Source: Micromonospora sp. WMMD812 (GTDB lineage Bacteria > Actinomycetota > Actinomycetes > Mycobacteriales > Micromonosporaceae). From it: a stretch of DNA of 64,000 nucleotides. The translations under genes and the position numbers were made by a program. A model generated the notes under the pieces. That model had not been told where the DNA came from, did no database searches, and saw only the letters and a list, made by a program, of their open reading frames with translations. The number at the start of each line of letters is the position of its first letter. Positions within the stretch are counted from its first letter, which is position 1. The stretch is taken from contig NZ_CP114904.1 of assembly GCF_027497215.1 (NCBI RefSeq), positions 6,354,501 to 6,418,500 of the forward strand, given 5' to 3'. Of the stretch, positions 25,521-33,157 are shown one piece after another.

Positions 25521-26641
25521 GCCGGACGCTACTGATCACGAACGACTTTCCGCCTCGTCCGGGCGGGATCCAGTCCTTCGTGCACAACCTCGCGGCGCGC
25601 CAGCCCTCCGGCTCCATGGTGGTCTACGCGTCGAGCTGGCGAGGCGCGGACAAGTTCGACGCCGACCAGCCGTTCGAGGTGGTCCGGGAGCGCACCCGGA
25701 TCCTCCTGCCCACCCCGCTGGTGGCCCGGCGGGCCGCCCGGCTGGCCCGGGCGTACGACTGCGACACCGTCTGGTTCGGCGCGGCCGCCCCGCTCGGGTT
25801 GCTCGCCGCCGGGCTGCGTCGTCGGGCCGGGATCCGGCGGGTGGTGGCGCAGACGCACGGGCACGAGATCGGCTGGGCGGCGCTGCCGGGTGCCCGGGCC
25901 GCGCTGCGCCGGATCGGTCGCGGCGTCGACGTGACCACCTACCTGGGCGAGTACACGCGGACCCGGCTGGACCGGGCGCTGCACGGGCTGACCGAGCTGC
26001 ACCGGCTGGCGCCCGGGGTCGACGTGGACACCTACCACCCGTCCGTCGACGGCGAGCCGGTGCGGGTGCGGCTCGGGCTGGCCGACCGGCCGGTCGTGGT
26101 CTGCGTGTCCCGACTGGTGCCGCGCAAGGGTCAGGACATGCTGATCCGGGCGATGCCGGAGATCCGCCGCCGGGTGCCCGACGCCGCGCTGCTCGTCGTC
26201 GGCGGCGGGCCGTACCGGACGGCGCTGGAGAAGCTGGCCCGGCAGACCGGCGTGGAACGGGACGTGGTCTTCACCGGGTCGGTGCCGTCGGCCGAGCTGC
26301 CCGCGCACTACGCGGCGGGTGACGTCTATGCGATGCCGTGCCGCACCCGCAACCGGGGCCTCGACGTGGAAGGGCTCGGCATCGTCTACCTGGAGGCGTC
26401 CGCGACCGGCCTGCCGGTGGTCGCCGGAGACTCCGGGGGCGCTCCCGACGCGGTCCGCGAGGGGGAGACCGGCTACGTGGTCCGCGGCCGGGACGTCGCC
26501 CAGCTCGCCGACCGGGTGTCCCGGCTGCTCGCCGACCGGGACCTCGCCCGCCAGTTCGGTGCCACCGGGCGGGCCTGGGTGGAGCGGGAGTGGCGCTGGG
26601 AGACCCAGGCGCAGCGGATGGCGGCCCTGCTCGCCGGCTGA
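25517..26641 (+). CDS. pimB: GT4 glycosyltransferase, PimB-type alpha-mannosyltransferase
   Basis: A 374-residue GT-B glycosyltransferase predicted to add the second mannose to phosphatidylinositol monomannoside. The N-terminus MSRTLLITNDFPPRPGGIQS is characteristic of PimB' (Rv2188c). The GT4 donor site shows VSRLVPRKGQD, the VGGGPYR turn and the E-x7-E block DVEGLGIVYLEAS. ATG 25517 overlaps the M48 stop. Assignment to PimB rests on this similarity and the conserved neighbourhood (recalled); the mannosyl acceptor is inferred. Confidence 0.85.
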   Translation: MSRTLLITNDFPPRPGGIQSFVHNLAARQPSGSMVVYASSWRGADKFDADQPFEVVRERTRILLPTPLVARRAARLARAYDCDTVWFGAAAPLGLLAAGLRRRAGIRRVVAQTHGHEIGWAALPGARAALRRIGRGVDVTTYLGEYTRTRLDRALHGLTELHRLAPGVDVDTYHPSVDGEPVRVRLGLADRPVVVCVSRLVPRKGQDMLIRAMPEIRRRVPDAALLVVGGGPYRTALEKLARQTGVERDVVFTGSVPSAELPAHYAAGDVYAMPCRTRNRGLDVEGLGIVYLEASATGLPVVAGDSGGAPDAVREGETGYVVRGRDVAQLADRVSRLLADRDLARQFGATGRAWVEREWRWETQAQRMAALLAG

Positions 26642-26714
26642 GCATCCGCCCGCCGCCGGCCCTGCGGCGGCGCCGTGCCCCCGGCGCGACGGGCCGACCG
26701 GAGCGCGGCCCGGG

Positions 26715-27386
26715 TCAGGCGGCCAGGGTCGCGCGCTGCGGGGCGTACCGGGGGACGTACTCCTGGCCGGTCAGCCGCTGGATCGCCGCCATCACCTCGT
26801 CGGTGATCTCCCGGATGTCCCGCGGTCCCTGAACGCGACCGGCGACCAGGATCGGCGGGCCGAACCGCAGCGTCACCGGGTGCCGGCGGGGCAGGCGGGC
26901 GTCGATGGGGAGCACCTCGGCGGTGCCGAGCACGCCGACCGGGATGATCGGGACCTCCGCGTCCCGGGCCAGCCGGACCACCCCGGTGCGGCCCCGGTGC
27001 AGCCGCCCGTCGGGCGAGCGGGTGCCCTCCGGGTAGACGGCGACCAGGCCGCCGGCGCGCAGCACCGGCACCGCGGCGTCGAACGCGGCGAGCACGGCCC
27101 GGCCGCCGGCGCGCTCCACCCGGATGGCGCCCATGCCGCTGACGATGCGCCGGCTGAGCCAGCCGCGCGGGCCCCGGCCGGAGAAGTACTCGGACTTGGC
27201 CCAGAAGGCGACGTGCCGGGGGGTGGCGGTGGCAAGGAACAGCTCGTCGGCCACCGAGAGGTGGTTGCCGGCGAGGATCGCGCCGCCGTGCCGGGGCACG
27301 TGCTCCAGCCCTTCCACGCGGGGGCGCCAGCCCAGCCGCAGGGCGGTGCCGACGGTCAGCTTGCTGAGGTCGTACAGCAGGGGCAC
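26715..27386 (-). CDS. 1-acyl-sn-glycerol-3-phosphate acyltransferase (PlsC family) 1
   Basis: Membrane-associated acyltransferase of 223 residues. The catalytic HX4D is in GNHLSVADELF, and block III is YPEGTRSPDG. GTG 27386 lies 6 nt after GGAGG. The start lies inside the 3' end of the TetR gene (31-nt overlap), so the two are one transcription unit and probably share control by the TetR operators. It converges on pimB with a 73-bp gap. It is a paralogue of the PlsC protein at 43395-44093 (shared YPEGTRSPDG and similar ends, REYVPRY and REYVDVY). Confidence 0.9.
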   Translation of the reverse strand: MPLLYDLSKLTVGTALRLGWRPRVEGLEHVPRHGGAILAGNHLSVADELFLATATPRHVAFWAKSEYFSGRGPRGWLSRRIVSGMGAIRVERAGGRAVLAAFDAAVPVLRAGGLVAVYPEGTRSPDGRLHRGRTGVVRLARDAEVPIIPVGVLGTAEVLPIDARLPRRHPVTLRFGPPILVAGRVQGPRDIREITDEVMAAIQRLTGQEYVPRYAPQRATLAA

Positions 27387-27979
27387 GGTTCCTCCCAGGG
27401 GGACGGGGATGGGCCGAGGTGGGCTTCCAGCGCGGCCCGCAGCAGCGCCTCGTCGTCGGCGCCGGTCGCCAGTTGGAGGCTGCCCCAGGCCCACAGCTGG
27501 GCGATGCCGTGCAGGTTGGCCCAGAGCGCGCCGGCGAGCACCGGGGCGGCGGCGTCGGCCGGCCGGCGTACCCGCGCGACCAGGTCGACCAGCAGGGTGA
27601 ACAGGGGCAGGCTGCTGTCCCGCAGCCCGAGCCGGCCGCTGTTGAGCAGGTCGTGCCGGAACATCAGCTCGAACATGCCGCGGTGCGCGGCGGCGTAGTC
27701 GAGGTAGGCGCGGCCGAGCGCGACGAGTTGGGCGCGCGGGTCCGGCGCGGCGTCGCGCACCGTGTCGGCGACCCGGGCGGCGAGATCGGCGTAGCCCTGG
27801 CGGGCGATCGCGGAGAGCAGGTCGAGGTGGGTGGGGAAGTACCGGCGCGGCGCGCCGTGGGAGACGCCGGCGCGGCGGGCGATCTCCCGCAGGGAGACCG
27901 CGGACAGTCCTTCGTGGAGCACCAGGTCCACCCCGGCGGCGACCAGCCGCGACCGGACGTCCGCCTCGCGCTCGCTCAT
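27356..27979 (-). CDS. TetR/AcrR-family transcriptional regulator
   Basis: A 207-residue repressor. The N-terminal helix-turn-helix (about 10-55) has SLREIARRAGVSHGAPRRYF with the typical YF recognition helix end. The C-terminal ligand domain is helical and carries a GALWANLHGIAQLWAWG segment. ATG 27979 is used; a GTG two codons upstream is also possible. Two copies of TAGACACTGTCTA sit over and just before the start codon, a classic self-repression layout. It overlaps the downstream plsC gene. The effector is unknown; acyl or lipid ligands are plausible. Confidence 0.9.
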   Translation of the reverse strand: MSEREADVRSRLVAAGVDLVLHEGLSAVSLREIARRAGVSHGAPRRYFPTHLDLLSAIARQGYADLAARVADTVRDAAPDPRAQLVALGRAYLDYAAAHRGMFELMFRHDLLNSGRLGLRDSSLPLFTLLVDLVARVRRPADAAAPVLAGALWANLHGIAQLWAWGSLQLATGADDEALLRAALEAHLGPSPSPWEEPCPCCTTSAS

Positions 27980-28016
27980 AGACACTGTCTACCAGGAATT
28001 CGTAGACACTGTCTAC
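27979..28016 (-). promoter_or_regulatory. Tandem TetR operators
   Basis: Two identical 13-bp pseudo-palindromes TAGACACTGTCTA at 27979-27991 and 28003-28015, centred 24 bp apart. The outer copy extends to GTAGACACTGTCTAC. They overlap the tetR start codon and lie between tetR and the GGDEF-EAL gene. Confidence 0.75.
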
Positions 28017-28019
28017 GGC

Positions 28020-29783
28020 TCAGCCGATGCGCTCCAGGATCCGCTCCGCGGAGGCCGGCCGACCGAAGTGCCAGCCCTGGCCGGCGTCGCAGCCGATCGC
28101 CCGCAGCCGTTCGGCCTGCCCGGCGGTCTCCACCCCCTCGGCGGTCACCGTGAGGTCCAGCGCGTGCGCGAGGGACACCAGCGACGCGAGGATCCGCTCG
28201 TCGGTGCGGCTGGCCGGCTCCGCCGCCGGGGCGCGCAACCCGGCCACGAACTCACCGGCCACCTTCAGCTCGGTGACCGGGAGGTCCCGCAGGTAGGCGA
28301 GGTTGCTGTAGCCGGTGCCGAAGTCGTCGATGGCGATCCGTACGCCCAGGTCGGCGAGGACCCGCAGGGCCCGCGCCGGCTCCTCGGTGGTGCTCATCAT
28401 GGTGCTCTCGGTGATCTCCAGCTGGAGCCGGTCCGGCGGGAGCCCGGTGCGCTGCAACAGGCCGCGCACCTCCTGCACCAGGCCGGGCCGGTGCACCTGG
28501 CGCACGGCCAGGTTGACGCTGACGAAGGGCGCCGGCACGACCCCCGCCGACCAGCGCTCCGCCTCCCGGCACGCCTCGGCCAGCACCCACCCACCCAGCG
28601 GCACGATCAGCCCGGTCTCCTCGGCCAGCCCGATGAAGCTGTCCGGCCGCAGCACCCCCAGCTCCGGGTGGCGCCACCGGACCAGCGCCTCCACGCCGAG
28701 CAGGGCGCCGTCGCGCAGCGAGGTCAGTGGTTGGTACTCCAGGTAGAACTCGCCCCGCTCCAGGGCGGCCGGGATGGCCGCGGAGAGCGCGTACCGGGCC
28801 AGCTCCCGCCGGTTGCGGTCGGCGTCGTAGACCTCCCAGCGCGCCCCGCCGGCGGCCTTCGCCCAGTGCAGGGTGCTGTCGGCGGCCCGCATCAGGTCCC
28901 CCGGGGTGGTGCCGGCGACCGTCCGGTCCACGATCCCGATGCTCGCCGTGACGCTCAGCTCGTGACCGTCCACGACGGCCGGTTCGCGGACCGCCGCCAG
29001 GGCAGTGTCGGCCACCGCGACCATGTCGTCGGTGCCACCCGTCCGCTCGACCAGGACGACGAACTCGTCGCCGCCGAGCCGGGCCACCAGATGCCCGTCG
29101 AGGGCGTGGCGGAGCCGGCTGGCCACCATGGTGAGCAGCCGGTCGCCGACCTGGTGCCCGAGCGAGTCGTTGACCACCTTGAACCGGTCCAGGTCGAGAA
29201 AGCAGAGCCCGATCCGCTCCGCTCCCCGGCCCGGCTCGTTGAGCGCGGCGGCGAGCCGCTCGGTGAAGAGGGTCCGATTGGGCAGGTCGGTGAGCGGGTC
29301 GTGGGTGGCCTGGTGGCGGAAGCGCGCCTCGCTGGCCCGCAACGCGCGCTCCGCCTGGGTGCGGGCCGTCATCGCGGCCCGGCGGATCGACTCCTGCTCG
29401 TCGAGGGTGCGGTCGCGCAGCGCCCGGGCGTACCCGGTGGCCACCGCGGCCAGCAGCCGGGCCATCCGGTCCTCGACGTCGTCGGCGACGAGGCCCAGGT
29501 CCCGAACCAGCCGGAGCTGGACGACCTCGACGGTGCGGCCGAGCCCCTCGGCCGAGGCGATGTGGTTGGCGACCAGCTCGGCGCCGACCCGGTAACCGGG
29601 CCGCAGGTCGAACGGCTCGGTCAGCAGCGCGCCGGCCAGCTGCTCGGTGAGCCGTTGCAGCAGCGCCTCCAACTGGGCCTGGGGCATCGGCAGGTAGCTC
29701 GTGCCGGAGACCGCCTTGGCCCAGGCGCGGGCGAACGTCCCGGGCGGGGACGCCACCCGCGTCGCCGCGGGCGACTCATCCAC
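28020..29783 (-). CDS. GGDEF-EAL c-di-GMP signalling protein
   Basis: A 587-residue cytosolic protein with a helical N-terminal sensor-like region (1-150), GGDEF domain (about 155-320) and EAL domain (about 330-585). RLGGDEF (237-241) is intact, as are the EAL metal ligands: EALVRW (365-367), N424, LEITES, DDFGTGYS and AEGVET. One departure is ELKVAGEF (506-512) where most EAL domains have LKIDRSF. Both synthesis and breakdown of c-di-GMP are possible. ATG 29783 overlaps the end of the upstream methyltransferase by 8 nt. Confidence 0.92.
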   Translation of the reverse strand: MDESPAATRVASPPGTFARAWAKAVSGTSYLPMPQAQLEALLQRLTEQLAGALLTEPFDLRPGYRVGAELVANHIASAEGLGRTVEVVQLRLVRDLGLVADDVEDRMARLLAAVATGYARALRDRTLDEQESIRRAAMTARTQAERALRASEARFRHQATHDPLTDLPNRTLFTERLAAALNEPGRGAERIGLCFLDLDRFKVVNDSLGHQVGDRLLTMVASRLRHALDGHLVARLGGDEFVVLVERTGGTDDMVAVADTALAAVREPAVVDGHELSVTASIGIVDRTVAGTTPGDLMRAADSTLHWAKAAGGARWEVYDADRNRRELARYALSAAIPAALERGEFYLEYQPLTSLRDGALLGVEALVRWRHPELGVLRPDSFIGLAEETGLIVPLGGWVLAEACREAERWSAGVVPAPFVSVNLAVRQVHRPGLVQEVRGLLQRTGLPPDRLQLEITESTMMSTTEEPARALRVLADLGVRIAIDDFGTGYSNLAYLRDLPVTELKVAGEFVAGLRAPAAEPASRTDERILASLVSLAHALDLTVTAEGVETAGQAERLRAIGCDAGQGWHFGRPASAERILERIG

Positions 29784-30585
29784 CGAGCCGCCCGACGCCG
29801 CCCATGAAGACGGCCCGCTCGGCGTCCTCCGCGCTGTCCGGCGACTCCGGGCGCCACTGCGGCACCCAGACGACGCCCGGCTCCACCAGCTCGAACCCGT
29901 CGAAGAGGGCGGTCAGCTCGGCGCGGCCGCGCACCCACAGTGGATTGTCCGTGCGCCGGTACACCCGCTCCGCCTCGGCGCGCTCGTCCTCGCTGCGGCC
30001 GTCGTCGCTGGCCTGGGACAGCACCAGGAAGCTCCCGGGCGCCAACGCCTCGCGCAGGGTACGCAGGATCTCGGCCGGCCGGTCGTCGTCGGAGACGAAG
30101 TGCAGCACCGCCACGACCATCACCGCGACCGGCTGGTCGAAGTCGAGCAGCCGGCGTACGTCCGGGTGGGCGAGGATCCGCTCCGGGTTGCGCAGGTCCT
30201 CCTGCACCACGGCGGCCCGGTCGGTGCCGGCCAGGATCTCCCGGCTGTGCTCCACCGCCACCGGGTCGACGTCCACGTAGACCACCCGCGACTCCGGGGC
30301 GGCGAGCTGGGCGATCTCGTGCACGTTGCCGACGGTCGGGATGCCCGAGCCGATGTCGAGGAACTGGCGGACGCCCGCCTCGACGAGGAACTGCACGGCC
30401 CGGCGGAGGAACGCCCGGTTGGCCTGGGCCATCAGCGGCGCCTCCGGCACCGCGGCGACCATCGCCTGGGCGGCGGCCCGGTCGGCGGCGAAGTTGTGCG
30501 AGCCGCCGAGGTAGTAGTCGTACATGCGGGCGACGCTCGGGCGTTCGATGTCGATGGTCTCGGGTGCCCAGTCCGGCCGCTGCAT
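29776..30585 (-). CDS. S-adenosyl methyltransferase, DUF574/SAM_MT family
   Basis: A 269-residue class I SAM-dependent methyltransferase of the actinomycete DUF574 family. Signature sequences are RPSVARMYDYYLGGSHNFAA at the N-terminus, the SAM motif FLDIGSGIPTVGN, the acidic loop VYVDVDPVAV and AVLHFVSDDDRP. The substrate of the family is unknown. It overlaps the GGDEF-EAL gene by 8 nt, so the two are translated together. A weak -10-like CAGAAT lies upstream at about 30640. Confidence 0.92.
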   Translation of the reverse strand: MQRPDWAPETIDIERPSVARMYDYYLGGSHNFAADRAAAQAMVAAVPEAPLMAQANRAFLRRAVQFLVEAGVRQFLDIGSGIPTVGNVHEIAQLAAPESRVVYVDVDPVAVEHSREILAGTDRAAVVQEDLRNPERILAHPDVRRLLDFDQPVAVMVVAVLHFVSDDDRPAEILRTLREALAPGSFLVLSQASDDGRSEDERAEAERVYRRTDNPLWVRGRAELTALFDGFELVEPGVVWVPQWRPESPDSAEDAERAVFMGGVGRLGG

Positions 30586-30705
30586 GCCTCACCCCTCGTG
30601 CCGACGCGCGGGCGCCGTCGCCCACGGACCACCGCGGTATTCTGCCCCTCCGAGGGCCCGGGTGACCATAGCGCGTCAGCGTGACGGCGCGAACGTCGGT
30701 CGATG

Positions 30706-30746
30706 CGCGAGATCCGCGCCGGCCGCCGGCCGGCGCGGATCTCGCG
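30706..30746 (-). terminator. Very long perfect hairpin after the LuxR response regulator
   Basis: A 19-bp perfect stem (CGCGAGATCCGCGCCGGCC with its complement) around a GCC loop, 30 nt beyond the response-regulator stop codon. Terminator of the fadD15/kinase/regulator transcript; it also insulates the methyltransferase operon. Confidence 0.85.
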
Positions 30747-30775
30747 TCATGGGTCTCGTCCCGGGACGGGACGGA

Positions 30776-31444
30776 TCAGAACTTCGGGGCGTCCGGGGCC
30801 TCGAGCAGGCCGAGCCGCAGCGCGGTCATCAGCGCCTGGGCCCGGTTGGCCGCACCCAGCTTCTCGTAGAGCTTCGAGATGTGGGTCTTGGCGGTGGACT
30901 CGCTGACGAAGAGCTGCTTGGCGATCCCGGCAACGCTCATGCCGTCGGCGAGCAGCCGCAGCACCTGACCCTCGCGCGGGGAGAGCTGCGGGCCGGACGG
31001 GGCCAGCCGCCGCTTCATCGCCTCGGCCAGGTCGGCCGCCGTGAACGCGCTGGGGGAGGAGGCGGCGTGCCGGGCGGCGGCGACCACCTCGTCGGCCGGC
31101 GCGGTCTTCGGCACGAAGGCACTGGCCCCGGCCTCCAGAGCGCCGAAGAGCTGATCGTCGCCGGCGTACATGGTGAGCACCACGATGCCCATCGACGCGC
31201 TGGACTTGCGCAGCGCGCGAGTGGCCTCGAGGCCGCTGCCGTCGGGGAGCCGCAGATCCATGATCACCACGTCCGGCTGCAGCGCACCCGCCTGGCGTAC
31301 CCCCTCCGCGGCCGTGGCGGCCTCACCGACGACCTCGAACTGCCGGTCGCGCTCGAACGCGTGCCGCAGGCCCTTCCGGATCAGGTCGTGATCGTCGACA
31401 AGGAGGACCTTGGTACGGGTGGCCGGTGTCGGACTTGTGGTCAT
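30776..31444 (-). CDS. NarL/LuxR-family response regulator
   Basis: A 222-residue DNA-binding response regulator. The receiver (12-125) has the acidic pair VDDHD, phosphoacceptor D63 in VIMDLRLPDG, T in VVLTMYAG and K in FVPKTAP. The LuxR HTH (about 150-215) contains LSPREGQVLRLLADGMSVAGIA and the recognition segment ESTAKTHISKLYEKLG. ATG 31444 lies 7 nt after the kinase stop codon, giving a clear two-component pair. The signal and regulon are unknown. Confidence 0.94.
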   Translation of the reverse strand: MTTSPTPATRTKVLLVDDHDLIRKGLRHAFERDRQFEVVGEAATAAEGVRQAGALQPDVVIMDLRLPDGSGLEATRALRKSSASMGIVVLTMYAGDDQLFGALEAGASAFVPKTAPADEVVAAARHAASSPSAFTAADLAEAMKRRLAPSGPQLSPREGQVLRLLADGMSVAGIAKQLFVSESTAKTHISKLYEKLGAANRAQALMTALRLGLLEAPDAPKF

Positions 31445-31451
31445 CCTCGGG

Positions 31452-33143
31452 TTACTCCCCTTCTGCTGCTGCGCTACCGCGCACGTTATCGCGCCGGGGC
31501 GAGGTGCCGAGAACCACCGCCACGGTCGTGCCGCTCGGTTGCCGGGGTCGGATCTCCAACCGGCCCCGGATACGTTCCGCCCTCTCGGCCATGATCGCAA
31601 GACCGTACCGCCCATCGGGGCGCTGGTCAGCGATCCCCTGACCGTCATCCGACACTTCTATTTGCGCGTACGGCGGGTCGACCTCACACGTGACCCACAG
31701 ATTGGACGCCCCGGCGTGCTTGCGCGCGTTCGTCACCGCCTCCTGGGCGATGCGCAGCAACTCGGCCTCGGTGGCCGCGGGGAGCCGGGCGGTGGACTCG
31801 TCCAGCGACAGGTGCACCCGCAGCCCGCCGGACGCGCCGACGGTGCGGGCGTACTCGGCGATCGCGGCGGCCAGGCCGCCGTGCCGGTCGACCTCGCTGC
31901 GCAGCTCGAACAGGCTCAGCCGCAGCTCGGTGATCACCCGGGTCACCTCGCCGCGCAGGGTGCGCAGCGCCTCCGCGGTCTCCTCGGCGTCGTCGAAGAC
32001 GGTGGCCATGGCGTTGTCGATGCCGTAGCCCACCATCACCAGCTCCTGGGCCACCCCGTCGTGGATCTCCCGGGCCAGCCGCTGCCGCTCCTCGTTGGTC
32101 GCCAGCGAGCGCACCTCGTCGAACAGGAGCGCGGCCTCCAGCCGCAGCGTGGCCGGGCCGGTCAGCGCGGTCACCCGGGACACCACCGGCGGCGGGTAGG
32201 CGTGCGCCGCGTCGGCCTCCAGCACCACGAGGCCGACCGTACGGACCCCGGCGACCAGCGGCACGATCAGCGCGGACACGTCGCCGCCGCGGTGCGAGCG
32301 GGCCTGCGAGCGGGCGGCGGTCTGCGGCTGCTGGCTGGCCCACGCGTCGGCGATCGCCGAGTCCGCGTCGAGCGTGGTCTCCCAGTCCACCCGGTCGACC
32401 CCGACCTGGGCGAGCACGACGAGCCGGCCCCCGCCGCTGGCCGAGAGCACGGCGGCCCGGCCGCTCGGTGCGACGGTACGCAGCTCCTCTAGCAGATGCT
32501 CGGAGATGCCGCCCGGGTCCAGGGTCGCCCCGGGCAGCTGCCGGGCGACCGTGCGCAGCTGGGTCAGCAGCCGCGTCGCCTCGGCGTACGGCTGGGGCTT
32601 GCCCTCCCCCCGCGCCGCCATCACCCGGTGCAGGGTGCGCGCCGCGTACAGGCCGAGGGCGGCCAGGATCAGCCACTGCGCGCAGACCGCCAGGTAGCCC
32701 GGCTGGGCGAGCTGCCGCCCGCCGTCGACCTCGGTCAGCGCGCCGCTGAGCAGCAGGGTGGCCGCGGCGACCCCGAGCAGGGCGGCGCCCTCCCGGAACC
32801 GCCGGCGCAGTGCCGTGACCGTCACCGGCACCGCCAGGTACGGCAGCACCGCCGACGCGCCGAGGCCGTCGATCGAGCCGCCGACCAGCGACACGGCCGC
32901 GACCTGGCTCGCGGCCAGCCCCAGCACGACCACCTCGGCGACCCGGCTGAGCGGGCCGATCAGCCGGTGCTGCGTCGCCAGCAGGGCGGGCAGCCCGGCG
33001 ATCGCCAGCAACGCGATCCACCAGAGCTGGGCCGCGTCACGGGTCGCGAACAGGGTGAGCACGGCGACCAGCGCCAGCATCACCACTCGCGCGGCCGTGG
33101 CGAGGGGATGCGGTTGAGGTCGGGCGGGTGTCGAGGCGGGCAC
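31452..33143 (-). CDS. NarL-type sensor histidine kinase with GAF-like domain
   Basis: A 563-residue kinase. Five or six transmembrane helices occupy about 16-170. A GAF-like domain follows (about 185-340), then a HisKA_3 dimerisation domain with H361 in ERQRLAREIHDGVAQELV, and an ATPase with EAVTNARKHAGA (N box) and DDGQGI (G1). GTG 33143 has no clear ribosome site and lies 14 nt after the fadD15 stop, so coupling is likely. It pairs with the adjacent LuxR regulator. Confidence 0.92.
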   Translation of the reverse strand: MPASTPARPQPHPLATAARVVMLALVAVLTLFATRDAAQLWWIALLAIAGLPALLATQHRLIGPLSRVAEVVVLGLAASQVAAVSLVGGSIDGLGASAVLPYLAVPVTVTALRRRFREGAALLGVAAATLLLSGALTEVDGGRQLAQPGYLAVCAQWLILAALGLYAARTLHRVMAARGEGKPQPYAEATRLLTQLRTVARQLPGATLDPGGISEHLLEELRTVAPSGRAAVLSASGGGRLVVLAQVGVDRVDWETTLDADSAIADAWASQQPQTAARSQARSHRGGDVSALIVPLVAGVRTVGLVVLEADAAHAYPPPVVSRVTALTGPATLRLEAALLFDEVRSLATNEERQRLAREIHDGVAQELVMVGYGIDNAMATVFDDAEETAEALRTLRGEVTRVITELRLSLFELRSEVDRHGGLAAAIAEYARTVGASGGLRVHLSLDESTARLPAATEAELLRIAQEAVTNARKHAGASNLWVTCEVDPPYAQIEVSDDGQGIADQRPDGRYGLAIMAERAERIRGRLEIRPRQPSGTTVAVVLGTSPRRDNVRGSAAAEGE

Positions 33144-33157
33144 GTGACGGATCGTAG

